Source: Candidatus Freyrarchaeum guaymasense (GTDB lineage: Archaea; Asgardarchaeota; Jordarchaeia; Jordarchaeales; Freyrarchaeaceae). From it: 64,000 nucleotides of DNA. Below, piece by piece: positions 25,459 to 33,622 of the stretch; within the stretch, counting starts at the first letter, position 1; every line of letters starts with the position of its first letter. The notes beneath the pieces were generated by a model. The model was not told the DNA's origin. It saw only the letters and a list, made by a program, of their open reading frames with translations, and ran no database searches. A program made the position numbers and the translations under genes. The DNA lies in contig JAUQZD010000046.1 of NCBI GenBank assembly GCA_030587405.1, positions 44,586-108,585 of the forward strand, given 5' to 3'.

Positions 25459-25968
25459 GTGGATACGTTAACTCTCTCAGAGGCAGACGAGTTATTGGGA
25501 AAGATGAGGGAGACTGTTGCGGAGTTAACCCCATTCGTCTGCTATAACTGCACTAGGTGTTCTTCAGGCTGTCTCGCTGTTGAAACGGGGTGCACGCCTC
25601 ACAGGATCATCCAGCTCTTCAGGCTTGGGCTACTAAGAGAAGTCGAGGAGGGTATCTGGAGTTGCTTTTTCTGTTTAAAGTGTGATGTCCGCTGCCCTCA
25701 GGAGGCTAAACCGGCGATGTTAATCTTAGCCATAAGAAACCTTCTGGTCAGTAGAGGGAGTGGCCCTCCAAAGGGGTACAGGGTTATGCTTGAAAACGTG
25801 GAAAAGTACTCCACGATTCAGCAGCCGCAGGAAACGATGAACAAAGACTTCGACTTTGTCTCCAGAGGCGATCTGGGACTGCCTGAAATGAAGACGCCTA
25901 ACATGGAGGTTTTCAGGCGGAACTTAAGGAAGATAGAGCCAAGGCTTCTTGGAGGTGGAGAGAGGTGA
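25459..25968 (+). CDS. hdrC: Heterodisulfide reductase subunit C (HdrC)
   Basis: A 169-residue ferredoxin-like subunit with two [4Fe-4S] motifs (CYNCTRCSSGC near residue 29 and CFFCLKCDVRCP near 74). It carries electrons from HdrA to the catalytic HdrB. Length and spacing are normal. The GTG start follows GGGAAGAG. It ends in a 4-nt GTGA overlap with hdrB, so both subunits are made together. It lies 650 nt downstream of mvhD on the same strand. Confidence 0.92.
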   Translation: MDTLTLSEADELLGKMRETVAELTPFVCYNCTRCSSGCLAVETGCTPHRIIQLFRLGLLREVEEGIWSCFFCLKCDVRCPQEAKPAMLILAIRNLLVSRGSGPPKGYRVMLENVEKYSTIQQPQETMNKDFDFVSRGDLGLPEMKTPNMEVFRRNLRKIEPRLLGGGER

Positions 25969-26834
25969 AGTACACGACCTACTGGGGGTGCATGATAACA
26001 ACAATAGAGTACGCATATGAGATTTCCGTGCGTGAAACGTTTCCCAGGCTTGGCGTGGAGCTCGTCGACCTTGACTGGAACGCTTGCTGCGGCTACCCGT
26101 TAATGCAGGTTAACCTGAGGATTTGGCTGTATTTGGCAAGCCGCATTTTAGCGGCGGCACAGGAGAAAGATAACCCTCTTTTCGTACCGTGCAATGGATG
26201 TCACATTTCCCTTTGCGAGGCACAGCACCTTCTGCTCAAACACCCCGAGCTTGTAGGCTGGGTAAATGGGTTGCTGAGCGAGGAGGACATTGAATTTAAC
26301 CCGCAGAAGCCACTCAAAATACTTCACACCATAGACCTACTTTACGACGAGCTCGGCTTAGACAGGATTAAGAGTGTCGTCAAGAAGCCACTTGGTTTTA
26401 AGCTTGCATGCCATTATGGCTGCCACATTCTGCGTCCTACAGAGTACCCTAGAGTCGATGACGCCGAGAACCCTGTGAAAATGGAGGAGATCATAAGGGC
26501 TCTTGGAGGGGAGGCTGAAGATTACCCTGAAAGGCTGGAGTGCTGTGGGGCTGGCGCCAACCTGGTTGAGCCGGAGGCTGTCGCCGCCCTGAGCGGCTGG
26601 AAGCTGAAGGCTGTTAAAGCGAGAGGGTTTGACGCAATGGTGACTTCCTGCCCGGCATGCCAGAATAACTACGATACGAAGCAGGACATGATAAGGCAGG
26701 TTACGAAGGATCCGGAAATTTCCCTTCCAGTATTCTACTTGACCCAGCTTTTAGGGCTCGCCATGGGGATTGAGCCACGTAAACTTGGAATAGACCTCAA
26801 CAAGAGCCCTGTGGAGGAGCTTGTTGACCTTTAG
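25965..26834 (+). CDS. hdrB: Heterodisulfide reductase subunit B (HdrB)
   Basis: A 289-residue subunit with two CCG domains: ACCGYPL plus VPCNGCH, and LECCGAGANLVEP plus SCPACQ, with further cysteines at WGCM and HYGCH. In methanogens these bind the non-cubane [4Fe-4S] pair that cleaves the CoM-CoB heterodisulfide; in a non-methanogen the disulfide or other substrate is unknown. The GTG start overlaps hdrC. The last 38 nt overlap the convergent DUF99 gene. Confidence 0.92.
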   Translation: MKYTTYWGCMITTIEYAYEISVRETFPRLGVELVDLDWNACCGYPLMQVNLRIWLYLASRILAAAQEKDNPLFVPCNGCHISLCEAQHLLLKHPELVGWVNGLLSEEDIEFNPQKPLKILHTIDLLYDELGLDRIKSVVKKPLGFKLACHYGCHILRPTEYPRVDDAENPVKMEEIIRALGGEAEDYPERLECCGAGANLVEPEAVAALSGWKLKAVKARGFDAMVTSCPACQNNYDTKQDMIRQVTKDPEISLPVFYLTQLLGLAMGIEPRKLGIDLNKSPVEELVDL

Positions 26835-27432
26835 ACTTAGGCGGCAACGTTTCAGGTATGAGGCCGCATCTTAGGAGCGCCCTTGATAGAAGGCGGGCTA
26901 CGCGTAAAGGCTCTGGAACTGCACCCTGCAGAGTAAACCTGTTGAGTATGAGGCGTGCTTTCCTAACGGTGACGCCAAGGCAGCGTACCAGAACCCGGTG
27001 GCCTGTGTGAAGCTCTACTGCTTCCCTTTCTCCGAGGCTTCGATATGCTTCTAAGCGTTCCCTCCAGTCAGGGAAATACTCTTTAAGATACTTTTCGATC
27101 CCCTCAGACTCCTCATAGGTTACGCATATTAACGGCTTCTTTATGGTTTTATAAAGGAGGTTGAGGTCTATTATGTTAAACCAGCTTATTATGCATCCGT
27201 TAAGCATGATGAAGTTTACGTCGCTCCTATTTAGGTTCTCGTAAAGGTTGATCACGCTTTGGGTGGCGTCCATTCCTCCAATAGTTGCTGTTGAAAAGGA
27301 GAAACCATCTATCTGGAAGTCCCCTCTCATGACGACGCCAGAAATAATAGAGCGCTCACAGTTTTTGACGAAGCTTTCGGCAACCCCTAAAACTCTCACG
27401 CCATGCTTAAGCAAGTAGGCCACCTTAAACAA
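26797..27432 (-). CDS. DUF99 family protein (endonuclease V-like fold)
   Basis: A 211-residue DUF99 protein, an archaeal family with an endonuclease V-like RNase H fold suggested to act in nucleic-acid repair. Visible: VLGVAES at the N-terminus, GGMDATQSVINLYE, the family motif IMLNGCIISWFNIID and LICVTYEES. The C-terminus is basic and Pro/Gln-rich and lies in the overlap with hdrB. The start overlaps the DUF357 gene by 8 nt, a pairing seen in other archaea. Activity is unproven. Confidence 0.85.
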   Translation of the reverse strand: MFKVAYLLKHGVRVLGVAESFVKNCERSIISGVVMRGDFQIDGFSFSTATIGGMDATQSVINLYENLNRSDVNFIMLNGCIISWFNIIDLNLLYKTIKKPLICVTYEESEGIEKYLKEYFPDWRERLEAYRSLGEREAVELHTGHRVLVRCLGVTVRKARLILNRFTLQGAVPEPLRVARLLSRALLRCGLIPETLPPKSKGQQAPPQGSC

Positions 27433-27748
27433 GTTTGGTTAGTAGTTCGCGGGCAAGCCACCCCTTCTCGAACGCCTCCCTAAAATTCTCGGACAGGTAT
27501 GCCTCATTAACTAAGGAGAGAGTATTTAAGATCTCGTCGAGAACTTCAACGTTAACCTCCACCTTACCGGTACGCTTCAGGTTAGGTTCGGGTTCTTCTT
27601 CGAAGCCGTGCAGGAGCGAGAGCTTAACCAGGAACACCTCCAGTTTCGCGCGGGCCAGCCAGATGTCCATTGCGGGATTGCCACCATCCTCTAGGGAAGC
27701 CTTGGCATTCATAATATGTCGCAATGCAGCGTCTAACTCCTCCAACAC
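27425..27748 (-). CDS. DUF357 family helical protein
   Basis: A 107-residue, nearly all-helical acidic protein of the DUF357 family. Two regions resemble helix-hairpin repeats (LDAALRHIMNAKASLEDGG and LDEILNTLSLVNEAYLSENF) ending with KGWLARELL. It has no cysteines or membrane segments. It is translationally coupled to DUF99 (8-nt overlap) and may be its partner. Function is unknown. Confidence 0.75.
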   Translation of the reverse strand: MLEELDAALRHIMNAKASLEDGGNPAMDIWLARAKLEVFLVKLSLLHGFEEEPEPNLKRTGKVEVNVEVLDEILNTLSLVNEAYLSENFREAFEKGWLARELLTKLV

Positions 27749-27821
27749 GGATCACCAGAAAGCGTACCGACTCCAAATTTAACAAGATGAAAGGAAAGAT
27801 AAAAAGATTATTTTTCTCCTT

Positions 27822-27926
27822 CGAGAGCTTGGAGGGGGGAACAGTACTATCAGGAGAACCCGCAGGAACGGCGGATGGTGAACCGTTCCTGCAGGCTCCC
27901 CACCCCACCCCCTTCATTAACTCTCG
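27822..27926 (-). ncRNA. Nested four-helix RNA structure in an intercistronic region
   Basis: Complementary segments nest in order: CGAGAG/CTCTCG (27822-27827 with 27921-27926), GGGGG/CCCCC (27834-27838 with 27908-27912), GGAG/CTCC (27853-27856 with 27896-27899) and a perfect 10-bp stem GCAGGAACGG/CCGTTCCTGC (27862-27871 with 27883-27892). The outer helix uses the last codons and stop of the longin/roadblock-like gene. The region is GC-rich in an otherwise AT-rich gap. It could be a processing or termination structure, a regulatory element for DUF357/DUF99, or a small RNA; the strand is inferred from flanking genes. Confidence 0.45.
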
Positions 27927-28372
27927 GTAAGAATGCTTTTCAGGTCGTTTTCGAGTTCAGCCCTGTAAATCTCCCTTCTCCTGATCAAGTTTATTAGGTG
28001 GCTGCGGAAGGATTCGAATGCCTTTACGTCTCCATCCCAGCTGTCTAGGGAGCTACCATAGATCTTTAGAAATTCAGAGCCCGCCCTTTCAGCTAGTATT
28101 TTTGCTTCGTTTTCATCGTCGCCTATGGTAATCGTTATAATGCCGCCAAATTCCTTGAGGACTATTTGGAGAGAGCCGATCTTTATCGTGTGAACCCTTT
28201 CATTAAGCTCAGACTTAGCAACCTGTAACATGGCGGATAACAAACCGGCCGTTAAGGTTGGGTTCTTAAACAGTTTTTGGCTATCTTCCCTGTGCTGGAA
28301 TATGGGTACACCATCCTTTACAATCCATACTTCCTGTATCAAGAAGAACCCAGCCTCCAGCCACGAAAGCAA
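27917..28372 (-). CDS. Longin/roadblock-like protein
   Basis: A 151-residue soluble protein, tentatively of the longin/roadblock superfamily: EVWIVKDGVPIFQH, then a helix (LTAGLLSAMLQVAKSEL), paired strands (TIKIGSLQIVLKEFGGIITITIG) and a C-terminal helix. In archaea such folds often act with Ras/Rab-like GTPases, and one is encoded about 2.4 kb away. The frame opens with TTG at 28372, but a GGAGG site favours the TTG at 28342 giving MIQEVWIVKDG. The fold call is from pattern only; the partner is inferred. Confidence 0.5.
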   Translation of the reverse strand: MLSWLEAGFFLIQEVWIVKDGVPIFQHREDSQKLFKNPTLTAGLLSAMLQVAKSELNERVHTIKIGSLQIVLKEFGGIITITIGDDENEAKILAERAGSEFLKIYGSSLDSWDGDVKAFESFRSHLINLIRRREIYRAELENDLKSILTES

Positions 28373-28719
28373 ATTAGAGGTACCATACTGATACTTTTAT
28401 CGTTACTTTTACTTAAAAATTTTTCTCGGAAAATAAATTAAATAAAATTTAATCTGATGAATTGAAAAATACGTAAGGAATAACCGGAAATGCGAAAAAC
28501 GTAAAAAACAGACAGAGTGCTGCAATTCTTCACGCGTAAAACGATGTCCATTGTAGAAAAGGGAAAGCTCGACGAGAAGGGAGACTTTAAAAGAGGGAAA
28601 GTAAGAGGCAGTAGTAGGAGGAACGTTAAAAGAGAACCTTACCGGTTGATGAAGGTTACAAAGGGTACGAGGAAGGACCTCCACCCCCTGTAATTACCCG
28701 TCCTCGGAGGCTGCATAGC

Positions 28720-30153
28720 TTGAGGAGAGGAAACCTAGAAGATGCTTTCAACCCGGAGAGCATGGCCGTGGTTGGTGCATCAAGTAAGAGAGACTACTTT
28801 TTTCTACGGTCGTTTCTAAGGGGATTTAGAGGTAAAGTTTACGCTGTTAACCCAAGGAGGAGCAAGATACCGGAGTTGAACATGACGGTTTACCCGAGCG
28901 TGGCAACTATCCCCGGCAGGGTCGACTATGTTTTCGTTGAAACGAGCGCCCCTAATGTTCCAAGGGTTGTAGAGGATTGCGTTAGGAAAGGAGTGAAGCT
29001 CATCGCTATTTTCACGGCTGGCTTCAGCGAGACTGGACGGGATGAAGGGAAAACCTTGGAGGAGAGGATTAAGGAGACGGTTAAGGGGAGCAATACAAGG
29101 GTTCTTGGGCCAAACTGCCTTGGACTTTACAATCCGCGAGTTGGGTTAGCTTGGAGGATAAATTTCCCTCTCGAACCTGGAGACGTAGGATTCATAAGCC
29201 AGAGTGGCGGACTGGCAAATCTTGTCATCCTCTACGGCTACAATAGAGGGTTAAGGTTTAGCAAGGTGGTGAGCTTTGGCAATGCTTGTGACATAGACTT
29301 CATGGAGTTACTTGAGTACTTTAGAGATGATGAGGAAACAAGGGTTTTGGGGGCATACCTTGAAGGTGTGAACGATGGAAGAGGATTAACGGAAGCTTGC
29401 CTTGAGGTGTCTTTAAGGAAGCCGCTTATCATGTGGAAAGGTGGAAGAAGTGAGGATGGAGCCAGAGCGTGCACGTCGCATACAGGTTCTCTGGCTGGTT
29501 CATACACTATCTGGAAGGCCGTTTTCAAGCAAGCAGGGATTGTAGAGGTTAAAACACTCGAAGAACTCATAGACACAGCGTTAGGATTTTCGTTCCTCCC
29601 ACCCTTCAACGGCAACAGGGTAGGCACCATATCCTTAAGTGGCGGTGCAAGCGTCACGATAACAGACCTTCTCTCGGATGTTGGATTCAGGGTTCCTCCT
29701 TTAGAGAATGATACTATAGAGGAAATAGAAGGAGTTGTCAGGGAAGTGTATCCTGAGGGGATAAGCGTCGTAAACCCAGTTGACATTTCAGCAGCATACT
29801 ATAATCCTGACGTAGTCTTAGCGGTAATTAAAGCTGTAAGTGGAGATCCAAACATAGACATAGTCGTATTTGACCTGCCGATAGTTTACCTTGCATCATA
29901 CTGGAGGAAAAGCGATAACTTCGAGGAGAAGTTCGTGGATGCTATGGTTAAAGGTGGAAAAGAAACATTGAAGAAGGGAAAACCATTCGTGGTTGTGCTA
30001 TCCCCTGTAGGACACGAGGAGTTATGGGTTGAAGTTAAAGATAGACTAACTGCTTCACGAATACCAGTTTACCCAGATATGAGAAGAACATGCGAAGCTT
30101 TAAGGAACGTCAAGGGCTACTATGAATTTCTAAAAGCAAGAAGAAAGGTTTGA
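28720..30153 (+). CDS. Acyl-CoA synthetase (NDP-forming), alpha subunit, paralogue 1
   Basis: A 477-residue alpha-type subunit of the ADP-forming acetyl/acyl-CoA synthetases. Order: CoA-binding Rossmann domain (MAVVGASSKRDYF near residue 16, GPNCLG near 132), succinyl-CoA-ligase-like domain (FISQSGGLANLV) with the phosphohistidine motif CTSHTGSLAG (near 250), and a second ligase-like domain. It interconverts acyl-CoA with acid and ATP when paired with an ATP-grasp beta subunit, which is not adjacent. Length matches alpha subunits, not alpha-beta fusions. The start is TTG. The substrate is unknown; two paralogues lie at 36.3 and 53.7 kb. Confidence 0.88.
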   Translation: MRRGNLEDAFNPESMAVVGASSKRDYFFLRSFLRGFRGKVYAVNPRRSKIPELNMTVYPSVATIPGRVDYVFVETSAPNVPRVVEDCVRKGVKLIAIFTAGFSETGRDEGKTLEERIKETVKGSNTRVLGPNCLGLYNPRVGLAWRINFPLEPGDVGFISQSGGLANLVILYGYNRGLRFSKVVSFGNACDIDFMELLEYFRDDEETRVLGAYLEGVNDGRGLTEACLEVSLRKPLIMWKGGRSEDGARACTSHTGSLAGSYTIWKAVFKQAGIVEVKTLEELIDTALGFSFLPPFNGNRVGTISLSGGASVTITDLLSDVGFRVPPLENDTIEEIEGVVREVYPEGISVVNPVDISAAYYNPDVVLAVIKAVSGDPNIDIVVFDLPIVYLASYWRKSDNFEEKFVDAMVKGGKETLKKGKPFVVVLSPVGHEELWVEVKDRLTASRIPVYPDMRRTCEALRNVKGYYEFLKARRKV

Positions 30154-30183
30154 CATAAAAAGGAGAAAAGAAGAAAACCATGT

Positions 30184-30327
30184 TTATTCTTTAGCAGATT
30201 CGTAATAAACTAGGTTACATTTTGAGCACTCAAAGACGTTAACTCTTTTTGATCTTGTTTTACCTATCGGTGTGAGCACGGTTCCAAGTTTAACTCCGCT
30301 TGAGGCGCATCTTGGACACGAACCCAT
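30184..30327 (-). CDS. 47-residue zinc-ribbon microprotein
   Basis: A short ORF starting MGSCPRC and containing a second CSKC 30 residues later, a four-cysteine zinc ribbon (Cys4, Cys7, Cys34, Cys37). The middle is basic (GKTRSKRVNV), suggesting nucleic-acid or ribosome contact. A GGTGGTGACC ribosome site lies a few bases before the ATG. It is convergent with the acyl-CoA synthetase gene 30 nt away. Family not recognised, but the motif spacing, start and ribosome site support a real gene. Confidence 0.7.
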   Translation of the reverse strand: MGSCPRCASSGVKLGTVLTPIGKTRSKRVNVFECSKCNLVYYESAKE

Positions 30328-30680
30328 TAAGGTCACCACCAAAAATATTCTTTGATATTTCTAAGATGAAAATTTCCTAATTTTGAATTTCGGGAAAACA
30401 TTTACCGTTTAACATTCCTATTGGATAGATAGATTAGAACCGACGAATACTGAAAAGTGTACCATGAAATTATAAAGAAAATTATAAAATTGATTCGTTA
30501 ATCAACTTATATGGCACTTTTAGGTGAGAAGATAGAAGGGTTAAAAATAATTTTATTTGAAGGGAAGTGCAATCGAAAATATCAATGTTCAATCGTTTAT
30601 TTTTATAAGATTTACTTATGAAAAATGTAAAAAATTGTTTTTTATCGTGATACAACCAAAAGTTTTTAAGGGAAGGAAAG

Positions 30681-30688
30681 TATAAAAA
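30681..30688 (+). promoter_or_regulatory. TATA box of the Rab-like GTPase gene
   Basis: TATAAAAA preceded by a purine-rich BRE-like GGAAAG. Transcription should begin about 25 nt downstream, almost exactly at an ATG at 30709, so the message may be leaderless. The rest of the gap 30328-30755 is very AT-rich with no other gene visible. Confidence 0.6.
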
Positions 30689-30755
30689 TATTGCAATAGA
30701 TTGGCGGAATGGTTGAGGCAATTACAAATATGTTCTCGATGTTCTCAGGGAAGGG

Positions 30756-31286
30756 GTGTATGATTTGATTGTAATTAAACTTCTTGTGGAAGGTGATGGT
30801 GGGGTTGGGAAGACAACTCTTGTGAGGAGATATTGTCAGGGAGTATACTTTGATGGAAAAATGACTATAGGAGTTGAGTTTGAGAAGAAAGTTGTCAAGT
30901 TTAACGGAGAAGACGTTACACTTATGATATGGGATTTCGGTGGGGAGGAAAGGTTTAGAGAGTTCCTTCCCAGCTTTTGCAGGGGTGCCAATGCGGCTCT
31001 CCTAGTTTACGATGTTACTAGGAAAAAGTCATTGTTGAACTTGGAGGAGTGGCTTAAACTTACAAGGAGGCATGCCGGGGACATACCGGTTATACTTGTT
31101 GGAGCTAAATGTGACTTGGAGAAGAAGGTTTTCGAGGAGGACGTGAGGAAGTTTATGCAGGAGAATAATGTAGCCTATTGGGTTGAAACCAGTTCAAAGA
31201 ATAATATTAATGTCGAGAAACCATTCGGGCTTGCTGTTAAACTTGTTATGGAGCGAGTTGGGATGGTTACGAACGTTGTAGCATAG
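30756..31286 (+). CDS. Rab/Ras-like small GTPase
   Basis: A 176-residue small GTPase: P-loop GDGGVGKTTL (near residue 13), switch I TIGVEFEKK, G3 WDFGGEERF, G4 GAKCDL and G5 ETSSKNN. Two core motifs deviate: the catalytic glutamine of DxxGQ is Glu, and the usual NKxD is AKCD, so hydrolysis and guanine specificity may be altered. There is no prenylation cysteine. The open frame starts at GTG 30756, but the promoter points to ATG 30709, whose 15-codon frame (MVEAITNMFSMFSGK) would join this one if the G-run at 30753-30756 were one base longer. It is convergent with a nucleotidyltransferase-like gene. Confidence 0.88.
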   Translation: MYDLIVIKLLVEGDGGVGKTTLVRRYCQGVYFDGKMTIGVEFEKKVVKFNGEDVTLMIWDFGGEERFREFLPSFCRGANAALLVYDVTRKKSLLNLEEWLKLTRRHAGDIPVILVGAKCDLEKKVFEEDVRKFMQENNVAYWVETSSKNNINVEKPFGLAVKLVMERVGMVTNVVA

Positions 31287-31298
31287 GGAGTCACCAAG

Positions 31299-32531
31299 TT
31301 ACTTTTTCACTTCCACGTCGGAGAGCGAGGTGTTCCACCATGGTTTCCCCCACTTTTCGGGGGATTCTGGCAGTTCACTAAGAAGAATATTACATCTTTC
31401 ACATACTTTCTCCTTAGCTTTGTTTGAGCATTTTAGCGGAATTTCATCTATGTTTTGTGTTAGCATTTCAAGGTTTAGGCGTACCGTTTTCCTGAGTTTC
31501 TTGTCCTTTGAAAGTATTTGGTTTAGTTTTTGCATGTTTAATTGTTCTCTTGCCTCATTTTGCCTGCTAGACGATTTTTGGTCTTCGTCTACTATTTCAT
31601 GGTCGTGTAGGAGGGCGCAAACGTCGACTATGTCTTTATACTCCATTCCTATGATGAACTTGTCATCGTTGAAGTACGGGTATGGAAGGATACGGTAGGA
31701 CATTCCCATGTCTTCAAGGTGTTTTATGTATTTTTTAGGGTGATCCTCTATGAACTGGCACTTCGTTAAGAGAAGTTTCTCCAACCCGATGGTGTAAAGG
31801 TTTCTTATTCCTGGCTCTTTAAGTTCCTCTCTAACATCTATGGTGTGCCGCATTTCTATCTCGTCGGTTAGTATGTCCATGACACCTATGACGGGGACTT
31901 CACAGCCGTGCTCGTCCTTTTCAACGGCGTCTATTCCCCTCACCCTCCACCGTTTCCCCCTCCTCATAGCGTTGAAAACCTTGTCTGACATGAGGAGGAA
32001 GTGGGTGTGTAGGCTTCCGAAAATGTGGCCAAGGCATAAGAGCAAATTTTTAGCGGCACTACCGTGACTTCTCGGCACGACTATGTCTATGTCATTCAGC
32101 TTCCTTTCGAACTCTCCACCCTTATTTGAACTTTTACAGTGAAGCTTGAACGCGCCTCCACCGAAAAGCCTTATTGGGATGGGAGAACTATTAACTTTCT
32201 TTTTCCCAATTACTTTCTTGAGTGTTTCCTCGTGCTCGTTAACCTTGTGAATGTTCTCGCCAGCCCAAAGTATTAAAAGCGCTCTCTTCATGGGAATGTA
32301 TTCGGTATCTATGTAATTACAGTCACTTAGTCCAAGATCTTTTTTTAGGGATTCAACGTCCACGTTTGAGGATAACGGGAGAGATATCTCCAGCCTAGTT
32401 CCACCATGATCTTCGCAAATTACAATTTTGTCATAGCTTACATTTCCCGTCAAACAGTAATTCACGCCCCACGCGGCTTTTAGCAGGATTCTATCACGGT
32501 TTACGCTTCGTATTTTATATTTAGACCACAT
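31299..32531 (-). CDS. Putative nucleotidyltransferase-fold protein
   Basis: A 410-residue protein, family not recognised with certainty. Residues about 122-155 read IRLFGGGAFKLHC...KLNDIDIVV, matching the GG...D-x-D active site of nucleotidyltransferases of the AbiEii/MNT type. Later VMDILTDEIEMRHTIDVREEL and YTIGLEKLLLTKCQFIEDHPKKYIKHLEDM fit the C-terminal part of such enzymes. A CERC motif lies near residue 380. N-terminal 100 residues have no recognised fold. It is a single gene, convergent with the GTPase. It may modify RNA, protein or a small molecule, possibly in defence; the role is unknown. Confidence 0.6.
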   Translation of the reverse strand: MWSKYKIRSVNRDRILLKAAWGVNYCLTGNVSYDKIVICEDHGGTRLEISLPLSSNVDVESLKKDLGLSDCNYIDTEYIPMKRALLILWAGENIHKVNEHEETLKKVIGKKKVNSSPIPIRLFGGGAFKLHCKSSNKGGEFERKLNDIDIVVPRSHGSAAKNLLLCLGHIFGSLHTHFLLMSDKVFNAMRRGKRWRVRGIDAVEKDEHGCEVPVIGVMDILTDEIEMRHTIDVREELKEPGIRNLYTIGLEKLLLTKCQFIEDHPKKYIKHLEDMGMSYRILPYPYFNDDKFIIGMEYKDIVDVCALLHDHEIVDEDQKSSSRQNEAREQLNMQKLNQILSKDKKLRKTVRLNLEMLTQNIDEIPLKCSNKAKEKVCERCNILLSELPESPEKWGKPWWNTSLSDVEVKK

Positions 32532-32763
32532 AGAGGGGAACCTTATTTTAAATATTTTGTTCGTTTTAAATATTTTGCCCGGTTTTACTTGGCCAATTTA
32601 ACATTTTCCAGTTTAGTGGCTGGCGGTCTTGAGGGGGTAGTTGGGTTGTTGGCTGCTTACTTTATTATAATACTGAGATGATAGGCGATTTTAAATATTG
32701 AAAAGTTTAAATTGTTGTTTGGTTAATTCGGGTTTATTTCCACTGGATGTGGCGGTGGAGGCC

Positions 32764-33504
32764 ATGTATGAGGTAACCGTGAGGAAGCTTAGGGAAAACG
32801 TGAAGCTTAAAGATCCTGTTTGCGTTCACGCACTTCCAGATATAACAGAAGTAGGCGTTACAGCCGTTAAAAGGCTGGTTGAAGCGCTGGGAGCAGAGAA
32901 GATAGTTGAGGTAGAATTTACTGATATGCCTCCGATAGTTATAGTGGAGAATGGAATTGTAAGGCCGCCGCAGGTCCACTTTTACGCTTGGAGGAACCCT
33001 GGCAGGGAGGAGGACCTTTTGCTTATAATAGGTGACGATCAGCCTATGACTGCTCCCGGAATATATGCTTTATCGGAGCAAATAGCTAAGTTGATATCGG
33101 AGTTAAACGTCAAGTTTCTGGTTGCACTGGGAGGATACCTTTCAGATTCTGATAGTGGTGAGAGAAGCGTATACTTCACCAGTACAGGAGAGCTGGGCGA
33201 GTTCTCTAATATGGGAAAGCTTGAAAGGATGCCTAGGGGCGAGATTATGGGTGCTAATGGACTGGTTCCAACAATCGCCAAGGGGAAGTATGGGATCAAC
33301 GGTGTAATACTTCTTTCTGAAACAGACGGGAAGTTAGCTGCAATCGGTCAAAGCGATGAGGAAGCCGTAGCCGCGCTTCTCAGAACCCTTAAAAAATACC
33401 TTAAACTCCCCATCGACGAGGAAAAAATGAAAGTCACAGAGAAGAAAACGAGAACCGCTGAGATGTGTGAAGAAAAGATCGAATATCAAACTTACATATA
33501 CTAA
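32764..33504 (+). CDS. PAC2-family (proteasome assembly chaperone-like) protein
   Basis: A 246-residue PAC2/COG2047 protein. Typical segments: VHALPDITEVGVTAVKRLVEALGA at the N-terminus, PPQVHFYAWRNPGREEDLLLIIGDDQP, and LGGYLSDSDSG followed by a GANGLVPTIAKGKYGINGVILLSET loop. Eukaryotic relatives help assemble 20S proteasomes; archaeal ones are less well defined. The start at 32764 follows GGTGGAGG. An open frame to 32698 would add a hydrophobic stretch with no ribosome site. It is monocistronic; pan is 20 kb away. Confidence 0.85.
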   Translation: MYEVTVRKLRENVKLKDPVCVHALPDITEVGVTAVKRLVEALGAEKIVEVEFTDMPPIVIVENGIVRPPQVHFYAWRNPGREEDLLLIIGDDQPMTAPGIYALSEQIAKLISELNVKFLVALGGYLSDSDSGERSVYFTSTGELGEFSNMGKLERMPRGEIMGANGLVPTIAKGKYGINGVILLSETDGKLAAIGQSDEEAVAALLRTLKKYLKLPIDEEKMKVTEKKTRTAEMCEEKIEYQTYIY

Positions 33505-33622
33505 TATTTAGAACGGGCAACGTTTTTATCAATGATGGGCTTTTTTATTATAAACAATTTCTATATTCATAGGAGAACTCACAATGAAGTCCGCATCCCC
33601 CATCTTTAAAAATGTAAAACTA

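Noticed and set aside
28409..28684. 91-codon minus-strand ORF in the AT-rich gap before the acyl-CoA synthetase gene
   Set aside because: Composition follows the AT-rich intergenic bias, no domain, and it covers the probable promoter.
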